Notes: generated by a model from the letters alone, not told the origin. DNA of 64,000 bases from Bog-473 sp963804055 (GCA_963804055.1 CAWDOU010000007.1:15602-79601); one strand, 5' to 3'; shown: positions 1-8,762, counted from the stretch's first letter. A program made the numbers and translations.

Positions 1-345
1 CTGTGCCCGCAGCTGCCCCAGTGCGAGGTGGTTGTCCCACGGCGCCATCAGCTCGGGCGGCGTGACGTTGTGGTAGTTGACCACCAGGGTCTCGGAGCGG
101 TCGGCCAACCACGGGGCCATGGCCGAGGCGGTGGCGAACTGGTACACCACGACGTCGCCCGGCTGCGCCAGGTCGGGATACGAGAGCACCGGGAGGGTCT
201 CGGTCGCGGTGTCGTCGTCCACGGTGTCGACGAAGATCTCGGAGCGGAAGCCGCGGGACCGTGTCGCCTGGCGCAGTCGCACGGTGTGCCGGCCCACGGC
301 GTCGCCTCGGTGCAGGACGGGGACGAAGTGGTGGATGCCGCTCAC
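1..345 (-). CDS. GT4-type glycosyltransferase, N-terminal part (cut by window edge)
   Basis: Only the first 115 codons lie in the window; the rest runs off the left edge. The GTG start overlaps the TGA of the upstream methyltransferase as GTGA, so translation is probably coupled. The visible part begins HHFVPVLHRGDAVGRHT and matches by eye the N-terminus of the glycosyltransferase at 3707-4810: both share the pattern DAxGxHxxRLR, RSEIF and GDVxxYQFxTxSAxA. That is the first Rossmann domain of a GT-B fold enzyme, expected to transfer a sugar from a nucleotide donor to a growing glycan in the cytoplasm. The C-terminal donor-binding half cannot be seen, so the family call rests on the paralogue. 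Confidence 0.75.
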   Translation of the reverse strand, partial: MSGIHHFVPVLHRGDAVGRHTVRLRQATRSRGFRSEIFVDTVDDDTATETLPVLSYPDLAQPGDVVVYQFATASAMAPWLADRSETLVVNYHNVTPPELMAPWDNHLALGQLRAQ

Positions 346-1343
346 GAGGGGGCGACGGCCGCCAGGGCGAGACGCCGGTCCGGTGCACCGCCGTCGGACA
401 GCAGTGCCGGCCCGACGAAGCCGGCCCGCTGCAGCAGCATCTCCCAGGTCGCCTCGTGGAGCGGGCGACCCTCCACGAGATCCCGGGCGGCCGCAGTCCG
501 CGACTCCGTCGCCGCGACGGGCTCGGCGATCACGACGAGCGGCGCCCCCCGCTGCAGCACCCGCCGGCTCCGGGCCAGGAGCGGGAGCAGCTCGTGCAGC
601 GGCAACCGGTCGACCACCCCGCTGAGGACGACGCCGCCCATCGACCCGTCGGGCCGCGTCGCCAGGTACTCCGAGGCCTCGGCGATCGTGACCGCGTCGC
701 CGTGCTCAATGGCCTCCAACGCGACCGCACCACGCGGCTCCACGCCGTGCGCGTCCGCGCCCCGCTGGCGCAGCAGGCGCAGCAGCTCGCCCCCGCCACA
801 ATCGGCATGGACGATCACACCCCCCGGCGACCGCGCCAGCACGTGCGCCGCCACGGGTCCGGCCAGTGCGCCGAGCGCGCGGGCGGGAACGAGCCAGGCC
901 GCGCCGTCGACCGGTCGGTCCTGGGCGGCCACCCTCGCCTCGAGCGTCTCGACGCGGGCCGCCAGGAAGCGGAACGCCTCGACCACGTGCCCCATGGCCT
1001 CTTCGAGGTCGGTCTTCTCGCCCCCGGGCACCCGGGCGGCGCGGTCGCGCCGCGGCCGCAGCCGGTCGAGGGGCCGGGCCCGCCTGGCCGCGTCGTCCCG
1101 GGCCGTGAGCGAGTCGGACAGGGCGGACGCTCCCGGATGGTACGGCCCGTAGCGGTCGCCCAGGTGCGTGAAGGCGGCCAGGAAGTTCCAGGCGTCGCCG
1201 CCCTGGGGAGCCAGCCGTGCGAAGGCTTCGCGCAGCGCCTTCGCCGCCCGGGCCCGGTCCTCGGGAGCGGGGTACGGGTCTCCCGTCGCCGCCGCCTCGC
1301 CCCGGCCCTCGGCGGCAGCTGCGGGGGGAGGACCGGCGGACAT
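342..1343 (-). CDS. SAM-dependent methyltransferase of the glycan block
   Basis: 333 residues. A class I SAM-binding motif lies near residues 176-191 (VIVHADCGGGELLRLL) followed by the acidic position in HGVEPR near 200. The first ~170 residues are Ala/Arg-rich with a likely coiled segment (FLAARVETLEARVAAQ, 127-141). The protein is the same length and layout as the methyltransferase at 4807-5814, and both precede a GT4 gene with a GTGA overlap, so this looks like a duplicated methyltransferase-glycosyltransferase module. I infer it methylates a sugar or a terminal residue of an exported glycan; the acceptor is not visible. A TACCAT hexamer 8 bases before the ATG suggests a leaderless transcript. 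Confidence 0.75.
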   Translation of the reverse strand: MSAGPPPAAAAEGRGEAAATGDPYPAPEDRARAAKALREAFARLAPQGGDAWNFLAAFTHLGDRYGPYHPGASALSDSLTARDDAARRARPLDRLRPRRDRAARVPGGEKTDLEEAMGHVVEAFRFLAARVETLEARVAAQDRPVDGAAWLVPARALGALAGPVAAHVLARSPGGVIVHADCGGGELLRLLRQRGADAHGVEPRGAVALEAIEHGDAVTIAEASEYLATRPDGSMGGVVLSGVVDRLPLHELLPLLARSRRVLQRGAPLVVIAEPVAATESRTAAARDLVEGRPLHEATWEMLLQRAGFVGPALLSDGGAPDRRLALAAVAPS

Positions 1344-1351
1344 GACGACCG

Positions 1352-1561
1352 ATGGTACTGGTGCGACGTCGCGGACAGGGGCGACGTCGTGTAGCGAGCT
1401 CCACCGACGAGCGCACTCCGTGCGCCCGTCGTGGGCATGGCGGCCACCCCTGTGTGGAGGTTACCGGCTGGCGGCGGCGAACGGCGGGAATTTCTCCGGA
1501 TGCGGCGGACGCCGCGCCCACAGTGCGTTCACCGGGAAGGCCCGGACGCCTGACCTAGAGT
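1352..1561. promoter_or_regulatory. Divergent leaderless-type -10 elements
   Basis: TACCAT at 1352-1357 (minus strand) lies 8 bases before the ATG at 1343, and TAGAGT at 1556-1561 lies 8 bases before the ATG at 1570. No Shine-Dalgarno sequence precedes either start. The ~190 bases between them hold no gene I can support. Confidence 0.5.
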
Positions 1562-1569
1562 GACGCCCC

Positions 1570-2478
1570 ATGTTCCGGCGACGTGACACCGAGGGCGCGG
1601 CGACCGGCCCGCCTGGCCCGGCGGCGCCCGCGACAGCTCCCCGCGGCCCCCTGCTCCCTTCCTACCCGCCGCGCCAGTACCTGGGTCAGCTCGACCCGGC
1701 CTTCCAGGCGGCCGTGTCGAAGCAACGCGAGGGTGCCGATCTCACGGACTTCGTCTGGTACCACGCGTTCGAGCTGCCCGACGGGACCGTGCTGCCCGGC
1801 GTCTGGGATCTGCGCGGCCACGAGTCCAGCTATCTCGGCGGGGTGGACCTCGCCGGCAAGCGCGTGCTGGAGCTCGGGCCGGCCACCGGGGCCCTGACCT
1901 TCTACATGGAGCGCATGGGCGCCGAGGTGGTCGCCTTCGAGGCCGGGTTCGACGTGCCCATCGACACGCTCCCGGTCAAGGGCCACGACTTCTACGAGGC
2001 GCGGCTGCGCACCATGCAGGACACGATCGACCGCAACCACGACGGCTGGTGGTACCTGCACCGCACCCTCGGCTCGAGCGCCAAGTTCGTGCAGGGGAAC
2101 ATCTATGACATGCCGGCCGACCTCGGGACCTTCGACGTGACCGTGGTCGGGGCCATCCTGCTGCACCTGCGCGAACCGTGGGGCGCGCTGTCCCAGGCGG
2201 CGCAGCGAACGACGGAGACCATGATCGTCACCGAGGCCCTGCAGGACCAGCTGGACCCGCCGGAGTCGAACATCATGCGGTTCTCGCCCTCCGCCGAGCA
2301 CCACCTCACCAACTGGTGGTCGATCTATCCGGGCGCAGTCGTCTCCATGCTGGGCCGGCTCGGCTTCGGGCAGACGGAGACCACCATGCACTCGCAGCGC
2401 CACCACCTGGCCCACGACCTCGGGAGCGACGCCGTCGATCTGCAGATGTACACGGTTGTGGGTCGCCCGGTCGCCTGA
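1570..2478 (+). CDS. Class I SAM-dependent methyltransferase
   Basis: 302 residues. The SAM motif I is VLELGPATGALT (about 99-110), with the ribose-binding acidic residue in AFEAGFD (122-128) and a post-motif segment FDVTVVGAILLHL near 195-207, a typical class I arrangement. The first 30 residues are a Pro/Ala linker. Unlike the two other methyltransferases in this block it reads on the plus strand and is monocistronic, converging on the GT4 gene at 2505-3710 with a 26-base gap. The substrate is unknown; its place in a glycan cluster suggests a sugar or lipid carrier acceptor. The ATG was chosen because a TAGAGT hexamer sits 8 bases upstream. Confidence 0.8.
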   Translation: MFRRRDTEGAATGPPGPAAPATAPRGPLLPSYPPRQYLGQLDPAFQAAVSKQREGADLTDFVWYHAFELPDGTVLPGVWDLRGHESSYLGGVDLAGKRVLELGPATGALTFYMERMGAEVVAFEAGFDVPIDTLPVKGHDFYEARLRTMQDTIDRNHDGWWYLHRTLGSSAKFVQGNIYDMPADLGTFDVTVVGAILLHLREPWGALSQAAQRTTETMIVTEALQDQLDPPESNIMRFSPSAEHHLTNWWSIYPGAVVSMLGRLGFGQTETTMHSQRHHLAHDLGSDAVDLQMYTVVGRPVA

Positions 2479-2504
2479 TCAGCCGGGTCGCGCGATCAGA
2501 ACGA

Positions 2505-3710
2505 TCAGAACAGGCCGGGCGTACCCCTGCCCCGCTCGACCACCGTCGCGAGGAACTCGTCGTACCGCTTGATCAGCACGGGCCACTCGAAGTGGCGGTC
2601 CACGTACTCCCGCCCGTGCGCCCCGAGCGTGGCACGCAGCGGGGCGTCGGACAGGAGGCGATGGAGCACCGCCTCGAATTCGGGGTAGGACGTGAACCAC
2701 AGTCCCCCACCCGAGCGCTCGCAGTGCTCGCGGGTCGGCCCGCAGGCGCCGTTGACCAGGACCGGCACCCGGTCGACCCAGGCCTCGACGACCACCAGCG
2801 AGAACGACTCGAGGGCGGACGGTGAGATGGCCACCAGGGCATCCCGGACGATGTCCCACTTGTCGGCCTCGTCGACCGTGCCGGTGATCACGATGTCGGG
2901 ATGCGGCTCCAGCTCGTAGGAGACCGGGCCCACGAGAGCCAGGGCCAGCGGCCCGGGGTGCCGCTCCTTGTAGGCGGCGAAGTACGCCGCGAGCATCTTG
3001 GAGCCCTTGTGCTCGTCGACGCGCCCCACGCTGACCAGGTAGGGGCGGTCCCCCAGGCCCAGCAGGGCACCCCCCGGGCGGCCCGTGCCCTGGGACTCGC
3101 CCACGCCGAGCCCGAGCACGATCTGCGGGCGCTCCGCCACCGGGTACATCCGCTCGACGAGCTGGCGTTCGGAGGCCGTATGGAAGCAGAAGGCGTCGGC
3201 GTCGCCGAACGTGCCACGGAACACGGGCAGGTAGAGCGCCGGCTCGTCGTGCGCGGCCGGGTGCAGCACCGCCGGCACCCGCACCTTGCCGATGGTGGCC
3301 ACGGTCGGGTGGTAGAGGTACGGATAGAAGGCGACCACGTCGGCGTCCGACGCCACGACGGCGTCGACCAGGTCCGGCGAGACCGGTCCGTTGTAGTCGA
3401 CCCAGCGCCGACCCTGTTCCAGCGTGGCCATGCGGGGCGTCAGCCGGAGCAGCCCGTCGAGGCCGTAGAAGTCCGGGCGCCGGCCGTGCGCCGACACGTG
3501 GCGGTGCACCGGGACGCCGTTGACCTCGCTGGTCCCCGGCGGGAGCTCGTCGGCCCAGGTGTGGGGGTCGAGCGCGCAGGTGGTGTGGACCTCGGCGTGC
3601 CAGCCCGTGTGGGCGCGCAGGTGCTCGGCCAGCTGACGCGCCGCCGTCTCGGCCCCGCCCATGACCTGGGTGCCGTAGCGGGGGGTGACGAACACCACCT
3701 TGCCGCTCAC
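2505..3710 (-). CDS. GT4-type glycosyltransferase
   Basis: 401 residues, a full-length GT-B enzyme. The N-terminal domain starts VVFVTPRYGTQVMGGAET, with the GGAE loop typical of GT4 enzymes; the donor-binding domain carries LVSVGRVDEHKGSKMLA and the GT4 signature SALESFSLVVVEAWVDRVPV near the C-terminus. The GTG start overlaps the stop of the upstream glycosyltransferase (GTGA at 3707-3710), so it ends a coupled methyltransferase-GT-GT series. It is a clear paralogue of 25166-26383, which shares FVVPRYG, the GGAET loop and the final ESFSL motif. It probably adds a sugar to the glycan exported by the Wzm/Wzt pair; specificity is not predictable. Confidence 0.88.
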   Translation of the reverse strand: MSGKVVFVTPRYGTQVMGGAETAARQLAEHLRAHTGWHAEVHTTCALDPHTWADELPPGTSEVNGVPVHRHVSAHGRRPDFYGLDGLLRLTPRMATLEQGRRWVDYNGPVSPDLVDAVVASDADVVAFYPYLYHPTVATIGKVRVPAVLHPAAHDEPALYLPVFRGTFGDADAFCFHTASERQLVERMYPVAERPQIVLGLGVGESQGTGRPGGALLGLGDRPYLVSVGRVDEHKGSKMLAAYFAAYKERHPGPLALALVGPVSYELEPHPDIVITGTVDEADKWDIVRDALVAISPSALESFSLVVVEAWVDRVPVLVNGACGPTREHCERSGGGLWFTSYPEFEAVLHRLLSDAPLRATLGAHGREYVDRHFEWPVLIKRYDEFLATVVERGRGTPGLF

Positions 3711-4810
3711 GGCCGGCCCACCACGGCGGCTATCGCATCGACGATGCGGGCGGCCACGTCGCCCGAGAGCTCCGCCGCCCGGCGCCGGCCGGCGGCGGTC
3801 AACGTGGCGCGCAGCTGCTCATCGGTGCAGACCCGGTGGAGCGCCGCCGCGACGTAGGAGGGATCGGCGGCGGCGAGCACCAACCCGGCACCGGCCACGG
3901 TGTCGGCCACCGCGCCCGCCCCACGCGTGACAACGGGGACCCCCGCCGCCATCGCCTCCACCAACGGCACCCCGAACCCCTCGTGGGCGGACAGCGACAG
4001 GTAGACGTCGGCGGCACCGTAGTAGGAGGCCAGGGCGGCGTCGGACACCTCCCCGGGCAGGCGGACCGCGGCGGACAGGCCCAGGTCGTGCACGAAGTCC
4101 TGCAGGGCCTTGGTGTACGCGAAGCTCGACGTGCCTCCGACCAGGTGCAGGCGTGCCGCGCCGTCGTAGAGCCGGCGGTAGGCCCAGAGGGCCTTGACCA
4201 GCTCGTGCTGGGACTTGGAGGGCACGACCCGGCCGACGAAGAGGATGTCGGCGCCACCGCCCGCACCGAGCGCGTCGAGCTCGGCCGTCACCCGCTCGTC
4301 GGGTGGCGCCGTCACGCGTCCGTAGTCGGCCAGGACGGGGACGACCACCGTGCGCACGCACCCGGCCCGGCGCAGCTGCTCCTGGCTGAACGGGCTCTTG
4401 GCCAGCCCGAGCAGGGCCGTCGGGGCCAGCAGCGCCAGCTCGTCGGCCGCCGCGACGGCGCGCGCGACGCTGTCGGGCTCCCAGCCCGCGAAGTACTCCG
4501 GGCCGGTGAAGTTGTGGAAGTCCAAAATGAGGGGGAGGCCACGCTCGGCCAGAAAGCCCGCCACGGCCGAGGACGTCGTGAACTGGTAGATCGCCACGTC
4601 GCCCGGCGCGGCGTGCTCGGGGTACATCCAGTGCTTCAGGGCCTCGGACGCCAGGTCGTCGTGGATCGCCTCGGCGAAGATCTCCGATCGCCAGCCCGCG
4701 GCGCGCAACGCGTCGCGCAGCCGCAGCGCATGGGTCCCCGTGGCGTCGTGCGGATTGAGGGTGGCGATGAACTGATGCACCGCCACCGGCCCCCCGGCGG
4801 CAGCGCTCAC
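3707..4810 (-). CDS. GT4-type glycosyltransferase
   Basis: 367 residues from the GTG at 4810, which overlaps the TGA of the methyltransferase upstream; the open frame runs further upstream but there overlaps that gene. The N-terminal domain begins VAVHQFIATLNPHDATGTH. The C-terminal domain has ILFVGRVVPSKSQHELVKAL and the GT4 donor motif EGFGVPLVEAMAAGVPVV. The fold is GT-B and the reaction is sugar transfer from a nucleotide donor, retaining in this family. It lies between a methyltransferase and another GT4 gene, all joined by 4-base overlaps, so they are expected to act on one glycan. The truncated gene at 1-345 is its closest relative here. Confidence 0.87.
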   Translation of the reverse strand: MSAAAGGPVAVHQFIATLNPHDATGTHALRLRDALRAAGWRSEIFAEAIHDDLASEALKHWMYPEHAAPGDVAIYQFTTSSAVAGFLAERGLPLILDFHNFTGPEYFAGWEPDSVARAVAAADELALLAPTALLGLAKSPFSQEQLRRAGCVRTVVVPVLADYGRVTAPPDERVTAELDALGAGGGADILFVGRVVPSKSQHELVKALWAYRRLYDGAARLHLVGGTSSFAYTKALQDFVHDLGLSAAVRLPGEVSDAALASYYGAADVYLSLSAHEGFGVPLVEAMAAGVPVVTRGAGAVADTVAGAGLVLAAADPSYVAAALHRVCTDEQLRATLTAAGRRRAAELSGDVAARIVDAIAAVVGRP

Positions 4811-5814
4811 CGCTCGGCGGGTGCGTACGGCGCGATCAGGGCGGAGCGGACCGCGGTGACGAGGAAGTCGCCGCCGCCCGGACCTGGCTGCGCCTCGGCC
4901 TCGTACCCGCTCTGCCGCAACACGGTGCACCAGGCCTCGGGGCGCAGCGGCCGGCCCGCCGCCAGGTCGGTCTCCGCCGGGGCGTCCGGCGCCTCCCAGG
5001 CCTGCCGGGTCACCGAGTGGATGACGAGGGTCCCACCCGGCGCCAGCCGGGTCCCGATGGCCGCGAGCAACTGGTTGCGCTCGGCGGCCGCCATGCCCTC
5101 GACGGTGGCGCTCAGCACGACGCCACCCAGCCCGGAGGCGGCGACGGCGCGCAGGTGCTCCGCCAGGGGCTCCCCACGCAGATCGATCGTCCCGAGCGCC
5201 GTGGCGTCGATGACGCGGGAACGGGGGTCGACACCGTAGGCATCGCCTCCCGCCGCCGCCACGCGCCGCACGAACCACCCGTCACCGCAGGCGGCATGCA
5301 GCACGCGACCGGGCGCCGCGGCCACGGCGGCCACCGCGGGAGCGACCCACCAGGCGTCTGCGTCATGGAGGCCCGGGAACTCGATGACGCCCGCGGCCGG
5401 GACGCGCTGGCCGTCCAATTGGCGCTCGAGCTCCTGCAGCCGGTCGTCCACGATGTGCAGGGCCCGGCTGACGGCGGACGCCGACTGGCTCATCTGGTGC
5501 GTGAGCCAGCCCACGTACCAGAGGAGGAGTGAGCGCATCCCCTTCTTGACGACCGCGCCGGCCGCCCGCTCGGACTCGACCGGGACCACGGGGTCGAAGA
5601 ACGTCGCGGCGTCGACCATCCGCAAGGCGTCACCGAGGTCGCCGCCCCGGCCGGCCACCGGCGAGTGGGCGAGGAAGAGCTCGTCGAGCTCGCGTTCGAG
5701 CTTCGGGGGCAGGTCTCCCGAGGCACGCCGGATGCGGACCTCCTCCGCGATCTCCGCCATGACCCGCTCCACGTAGGCCTGCGGGTCCTGGGGTGCGACC
5801 TCCGCCTCGCTCAT
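4807..5814 (-). CDS. SAM-dependent methyltransferase of the glycan operon
   Basis: 335 residues. A class I SAM motif VLHAACGDGWFVRRV lies near 171-185 and the acidic partner is in YGVDPRSR near 193-200. The first 150 residues are helical and include a predicted coiled segment (IVDDRLQELERQLDGQ, 121-136), a layout shared with the protein at 342-1343. It starts 13 bases after the Wzt-like ATPase gene and overlaps the next glycosyltransferase. In ABC-exported O-antigens a methyl cap at the growing end is what the Wzt C-terminal domain recognises; this arrangement makes a capping role plausible but it is inference only. Confidence 0.78.
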   Translation of the reverse strand: MSEAEVAPQDPQAYVERVMAEIAEEVRIRRASGDLPPKLERELDELFLAHSPVAGRGGDLGDALRMVDAATFFDPVVPVESERAAGAVVKKGMRSLLLWYVGWLTHQMSQSASAVSRALHIVDDRLQELERQLDGQRVPAAGVIEFPGLHDADAWWVAPAVAAVAAAPGRVLHAACGDGWFVRRVAAAGGDAYGVDPRSRVIDATALGTIDLRGEPLAEHLRAVAASGLGGVVLSATVEGMAAAERNQLLAAIGTRLAPGGTLVIHSVTRQAWEAPDAPAETDLAAGRPLRPEAWCTVLRQSGYEAEAQPGPGGGDFLVTAVRSALIAPYAPAER

Positions 5815-5827
5815 GCCGCGCCGCCGC

Positions 5828-7111
5828 TCAGGAGGGCTGCGCCATCGCAGCCGCCGGGTCGAGGGTGCTCTCGCTCGAGACGAGCGCGGCGTGCACGTCC
5901 ATGCGGATCACCCCCGTCGTCTTGCCCGGGTTCATCACCTCGAACGTGCCGGCGTCCTCCTGCCAGTCGTAGAGGATGCCGCTGCGGCTCTGGATCCCCA
6001 GGGCGAAGGAGAACGAGCCGTCGAGCATCGGCATCCCGACGATCCCGAAATGCATGATGCTCGTGCCCCGGGGGGCCTGGATCTGCACACCGATGATGGA
6101 GGTGTCGGTCCGCATGAGGACGCCGCCGTCGACGTCGCGGATCTCCAGCGAGAACACCACGTCGTCGACGGCGTGCAGGGCCTCGAACTCCACCCGGATG
6201 ATGAGGTCGTCGCCGCAGCGCATGTAGGGCACGGTGTTGTCCCCCGAGAAGATGCGGTGCACGGAGCGGAAGCGCACCGGCCGCTCCGTGTCGGGCAGGT
6301 CCGCGCTGCCGACGGAGCCGGGCATGGCCGGCACGGCAATCAGGGTGGGGTCGACGACGGACATGCCGGCGCCCTCGGCCATCAGGCGCTCGCGGAAGAT
6401 CCGGGTCACCTCGCCCGGCTCGCCCTCGGCCACGAGGTGCCCGTGGCTGAGCACGATCCCGCGGTCGCAGATGGCGCGCACGGCGTCGGCCGCGTGCGTC
6501 ACGAGGAGGATGGTGCGCCCCTCCTTCTGGAACTGGTTGACCCGGTCGATGCACTTGCGCTGGAAGCGCTCGTCACCGACGGCCAGGACCTCGTCGACCA
6601 CCAGCACGTCGGGGTCGACGTTGACCGCGACGGCGAAGCCGAGGCGCACGGCCATGCCGGAGGAGTAGAACTTCACCGGCCCGTCGATGAACTCCTCCAG
6701 CTCGGAGAAGTCGACGATGGCGTCGAAGGCCCGGTCCACCTCGCGCTTGGACATGCCGAGCAGCGAACCGTTCAGGTAGATGTTCTCGCGGCCGGTGAGG
6801 TCCTGCTGGAACCCCGCCCCGAGCTCCAGCAGGCCGGCGAGCTTGCCCCGCACCGCCACCTCGCCCTTGGTGGGCTGGAGGACGCCGCAGATGCACTTGA
6901 GCAGCGTCGACTTGCCCGAGCCGTTGCGGCCCAGGATGCCCAGGGTCTCGCCCTCGCGGACGGTGAGCGAGACGCCGTCGAGCGCCCAGAAGTCCTCGAC
7001 GTTCTGGCGCTTCCCGCCATGGATCAGCCGCTCCTTCAAGGAGTTGTACTGCCCGTGGGCCAGCCGGAAGCGCTTGGAGACGTCGCGCACGTCGACCGCG
7101 AAATCGCTCAT
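5828..7111 (-). CDS. wzt: ABC glycan exporter ATPase, Wzt type
   Basis: 427 residues. Residues 1-245 are an ABC ATPase with Walker A GRNGSGKST (61-69), a degenerate signature YSSGMAVRLGFAVA (149-162) and Walker B VLVVDEVLAVGD (169-180), the form found in polysaccharide and teichoic acid exporters. Residues about 265-420 form a beta-rich C-terminal domain (RCGDDLIIRVEFEA, LEIRDVDGGVLMRTD, GSFSFALGIQ) like that of Wzt proteins that bind the exported glycan. It energises the permease encoded immediately upstream, 4 bases away. The extra domain argues for substrate-selective export rather than a short TagH-like ATPase. Confidence 0.93.
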   Translation of the reverse strand: MSDFAVDVRDVSKRFRLAHGQYNSLKERLIHGGKRQNVEDFWALDGVSLTVREGETLGILGRNGSGKSTLLKCICGVLQPTKGEVAVRGKLAGLLELGAGFQQDLTGRENIYLNGSLLGMSKREVDRAFDAIVDFSELEEFIDGPVKFYSSGMAVRLGFAVAVNVDPDVLVVDEVLAVGDERFQRKCIDRVNQFQKEGRTILLVTHAADAVRAICDRGIVLSHGHLVAEGEPGEVTRIFRERLMAEGAGMSVVDPTLIAVPAMPGSVGSADLPDTERPVRFRSVHRIFSGDNTVPYMRCGDDLIIRVEFEALHAVDDVVFSLEIRDVDGGVLMRTDTSIIGVQIQAPRGTSIMHFGIVGMPMLDGSFSFALGIQSRSGILYDWQEDAGTFEVMNPGKTTGVIRMDVHAALVSSESTLDPAAAMAQPS

Positions 7112-7115
7112 GCGC

Positions 7116-8129
7116 TCAGAGCTCCTCGGCGAAGTTGCCCTCGAGGCGGCCGAACGTGGCCAGGCCGACGAGGAACAGGATCACCGCCAGGGCGAGGACG
7201 ATTCCCACGAGGGCGGTGTACCAGAGGTACCCGTGCTGGGGACCGATCACCGTGTTGACGCCGTCGATGACCGCGCTGGGCTTGTTGTAGAGGCAGCGCT
7301 GGAAGGTCAGGATCAGCGGCGTCATCGGGTTGGCCAGGTAGAGCCAGGTCAGGTGGTGTGGCTGCAGCTTGGCATAGATGGTCTGGTACGGGTAGACGAT
7401 CGGGCAGGCCCAGAACCACGCGGTGAGCACCACTTCGATGAGGTGCTGGGTGTCGCGCAGGTAGACGTTGACGGAGGAGAGCAGCACCGCCAGGCCGCAG
7501 GCCAGGAGGATCCCGGTGAAGAGGGCCACGACGAGCAGCGGGAAGTACAGGGGGTCGGGCGGCGCCCGCAGGATCACCATGAAGATGACCATGACGATGG
7601 CCTGGAAGAAGAAGAAGACGCAGGCCGAGCCGACGGCCGCCAGCGCCAGGATCTCGCGGGGGAAGGAGACCTTCTTCACGATGCCGGCGTTGTTCACCAC
7701 GACCCCGGTGCCGGTCTGGACGCCCAGCGAGAAGAGGTTCCACAGCAGCAGGCCGGCGAAGAGGTAGATGACGAAGTCCGGCATCTTGTTGTCCAGGAGG
7801 ACGGAGAAGACGAAGTAGTAGATGGCCAGCGTCATGGCCGGCGAGATCATCGACCACACCAGCCCCAGGGCCGAGTTCTTGTACTTGACCTTTATCTCTG
7901 TGCGGACGAGGTAGATGAGCAGCTCGCGCGAGAGCCAGATCTCGCGCAGCCGCTTGCGCACGCTGATGGTGGGCGTGACGATGCGCGTGTCCGAGCCGCG
8001 GCGGGCCACGCGGGGACCGTCGCCCGCCGCCTCGGCCGCCATGGGCGAACGGTCGGCCACCCTTCGCTCGACCGCCTCGTCGACTCTCGGATCTGCGCCC
8101 GACGACGCAGCCGGGACGTCCAGAGCCAC
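7116..8129 (-). CDS. wzm: ABC-2 glycan exporter permease, Wzm type
   Basis: About 337 residues. After a basic N-terminal tail comes the ABC-2 pattern: SRELLIYLVRTEIKVKYKNS amphipathic helix, then roughly six membrane helices (AMTLAIYYFVFSVLL, VIYLFAGLLLWNLFSLG, FFFFQAIVMVIFMVIL, LVVALFTGILLACGLAVLLS, HLIEVVLTAWFWACPIV, VGIVLALAVILFLVGLA). It is the membrane channel for the Wzt-like ATPase. The GTG at 8129 was chosen: it lies 2 bases after the clpP stop and has AGGGA upstream. An ATG at 8042 would give 308 residues, closer to usual family length, so the start is uncertain. Its translation follows clpP directly, an unusual partnership. Confidence 0.85.
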   Translation of the reverse strand: MALDVPAASSGADPRVDEAVERRVADRSPMAAEAAGDGPRVARRGSDTRIVTPTISVRKRLREIWLSRELLIYLVRTEIKVKYKNSALGLVWSMISPAMTLAIYYFVFSVLLDNKMPDFVIYLFAGLLLWNLFSLGVQTGTGVVVNNAGIVKKVSFPREILALAAVGSACVFFFFQAIVMVIFMVILRAPPDPLYFPLLVVALFTGILLACGLAVLLSSVNVYLRDTQHLIEVVLTAWFWACPIVYPYQTIYAKLQPHHLTWLYLANPMTPLILTFQRCLYNKPSAVIDGVNTVIGPQHGYLWYTALVGIVLALAVILFLVGLATFGRLEGNFAEEL

Positions 8130-8131
8130 GT

Positions 8132-8749
8132 CTATTTGTTCCCTGCCGCCGCCGTGGCCGTCGACCGGTCGATCACCTTGTCGATGAAGCCGTACTCGCA
8201 GGCCTCGTCGGCCGTGAACCAGCGGTCGCGGTCCGAGTCCGTCTCGATCCGCTCGAGCGGCTGCCCGGTGTGGAAGGCGATGCGCTCCGCCATCATCCGC
8301 TTGAGGTAGATGATCTGCTCCGCCTGGATGGCGATGTCGGCCGCCTGCCCCTGCATCGCCCCCGAGGGCTGGTGCATCAGGATGCGCGAGTGGGGCAGGG
8401 CGTAGCGCTTGCCCGGGGCGCCGGCGCAAAGGAGGAACTGCCCCATGCTGGCAGCCAGCCCGACGCAGATGGTCGAGACGTCCGGCTGGACGTACTGCAT
8501 GGTGTCGTAGATGGCCAGGCCGTCGGTGACGGAGCCACCGGGTGAGTTGATGTAGAGGGAGATGTCCTTCTCGGGGTCCTCGGCCTCCAGGAGGACCAGC
8601 TGGGCACACACAAGATTGGCCGTCACCTGGTCGATCGCGCTCCCGATGAAGACGATGCGCTCCTTGAGCAGTTGCTGGAAGACCCGCCCGGCGGACTCGA
8701 GATCGGCCCCTGCGGCCGTGATGCGGGGGGCTTCTGATGCGTTGGACAT
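8132..8749 (-). CDS. clpP: ATP-dependent Clp protease proteolytic subunit
   Basis: 205 residues, the normal ClpP length from the ATG at 8749. The nucleophile Ser101 is in GLAASMGQFLL, His126 in ILMHQPSGAMQG, and the third triad residue is the Asp in ETDSDRDRW. The N-terminal processing region and the handle are present. ClpP forms the barrel that degrades proteins fed by ClpX or ClpC. No clp ATPase is adjacent; instead the glycan exporter genes follow with no terminator, so clpP probably heads their transcript. A TAGCCT hexamer 7 bases before the ATG suggests a leaderless mRNA. Actinobacteria often carry more than one clpP, and I cannot tell which this is. Confidence 0.95.
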   Translation of the reverse strand: MSNASEAPRITAAGADLESAGRVFQQLLKERIVFIGSAIDQVTANLVCAQLVLLEAEDPEKDISLYINSPGGSVTDGLAIYDTMQYVQPDVSTICVGLAASMGQFLLCAGAPGKRYALPHSRILMHQPSGAMQGQAADIAIQAEQIIYLKRMMAERIAFHTGQPLERIETDSDRDRWFTADEACEYGFIDKVIDRSTATAAAGNK

Positions 8750-8756
8750 GGCCCAG

Positions 8757-8762
8757 AGGCTA
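8757..8762 (-). promoter_or_regulatory. -10 element for clpP-wzm-wzt transcript
   Basis: TAGCCT on the minus strand, 7 bases before the clpP ATG, with no Shine-Dalgarno sequence between. Confidence 0.45.

Noticed and set aside
3707..5278. 523-residue version of the GT4 protein
   Set aside because: The first 156 codons are out-of-frame overlap with the methyltransferase; the domain begins at the GTG at 4810.
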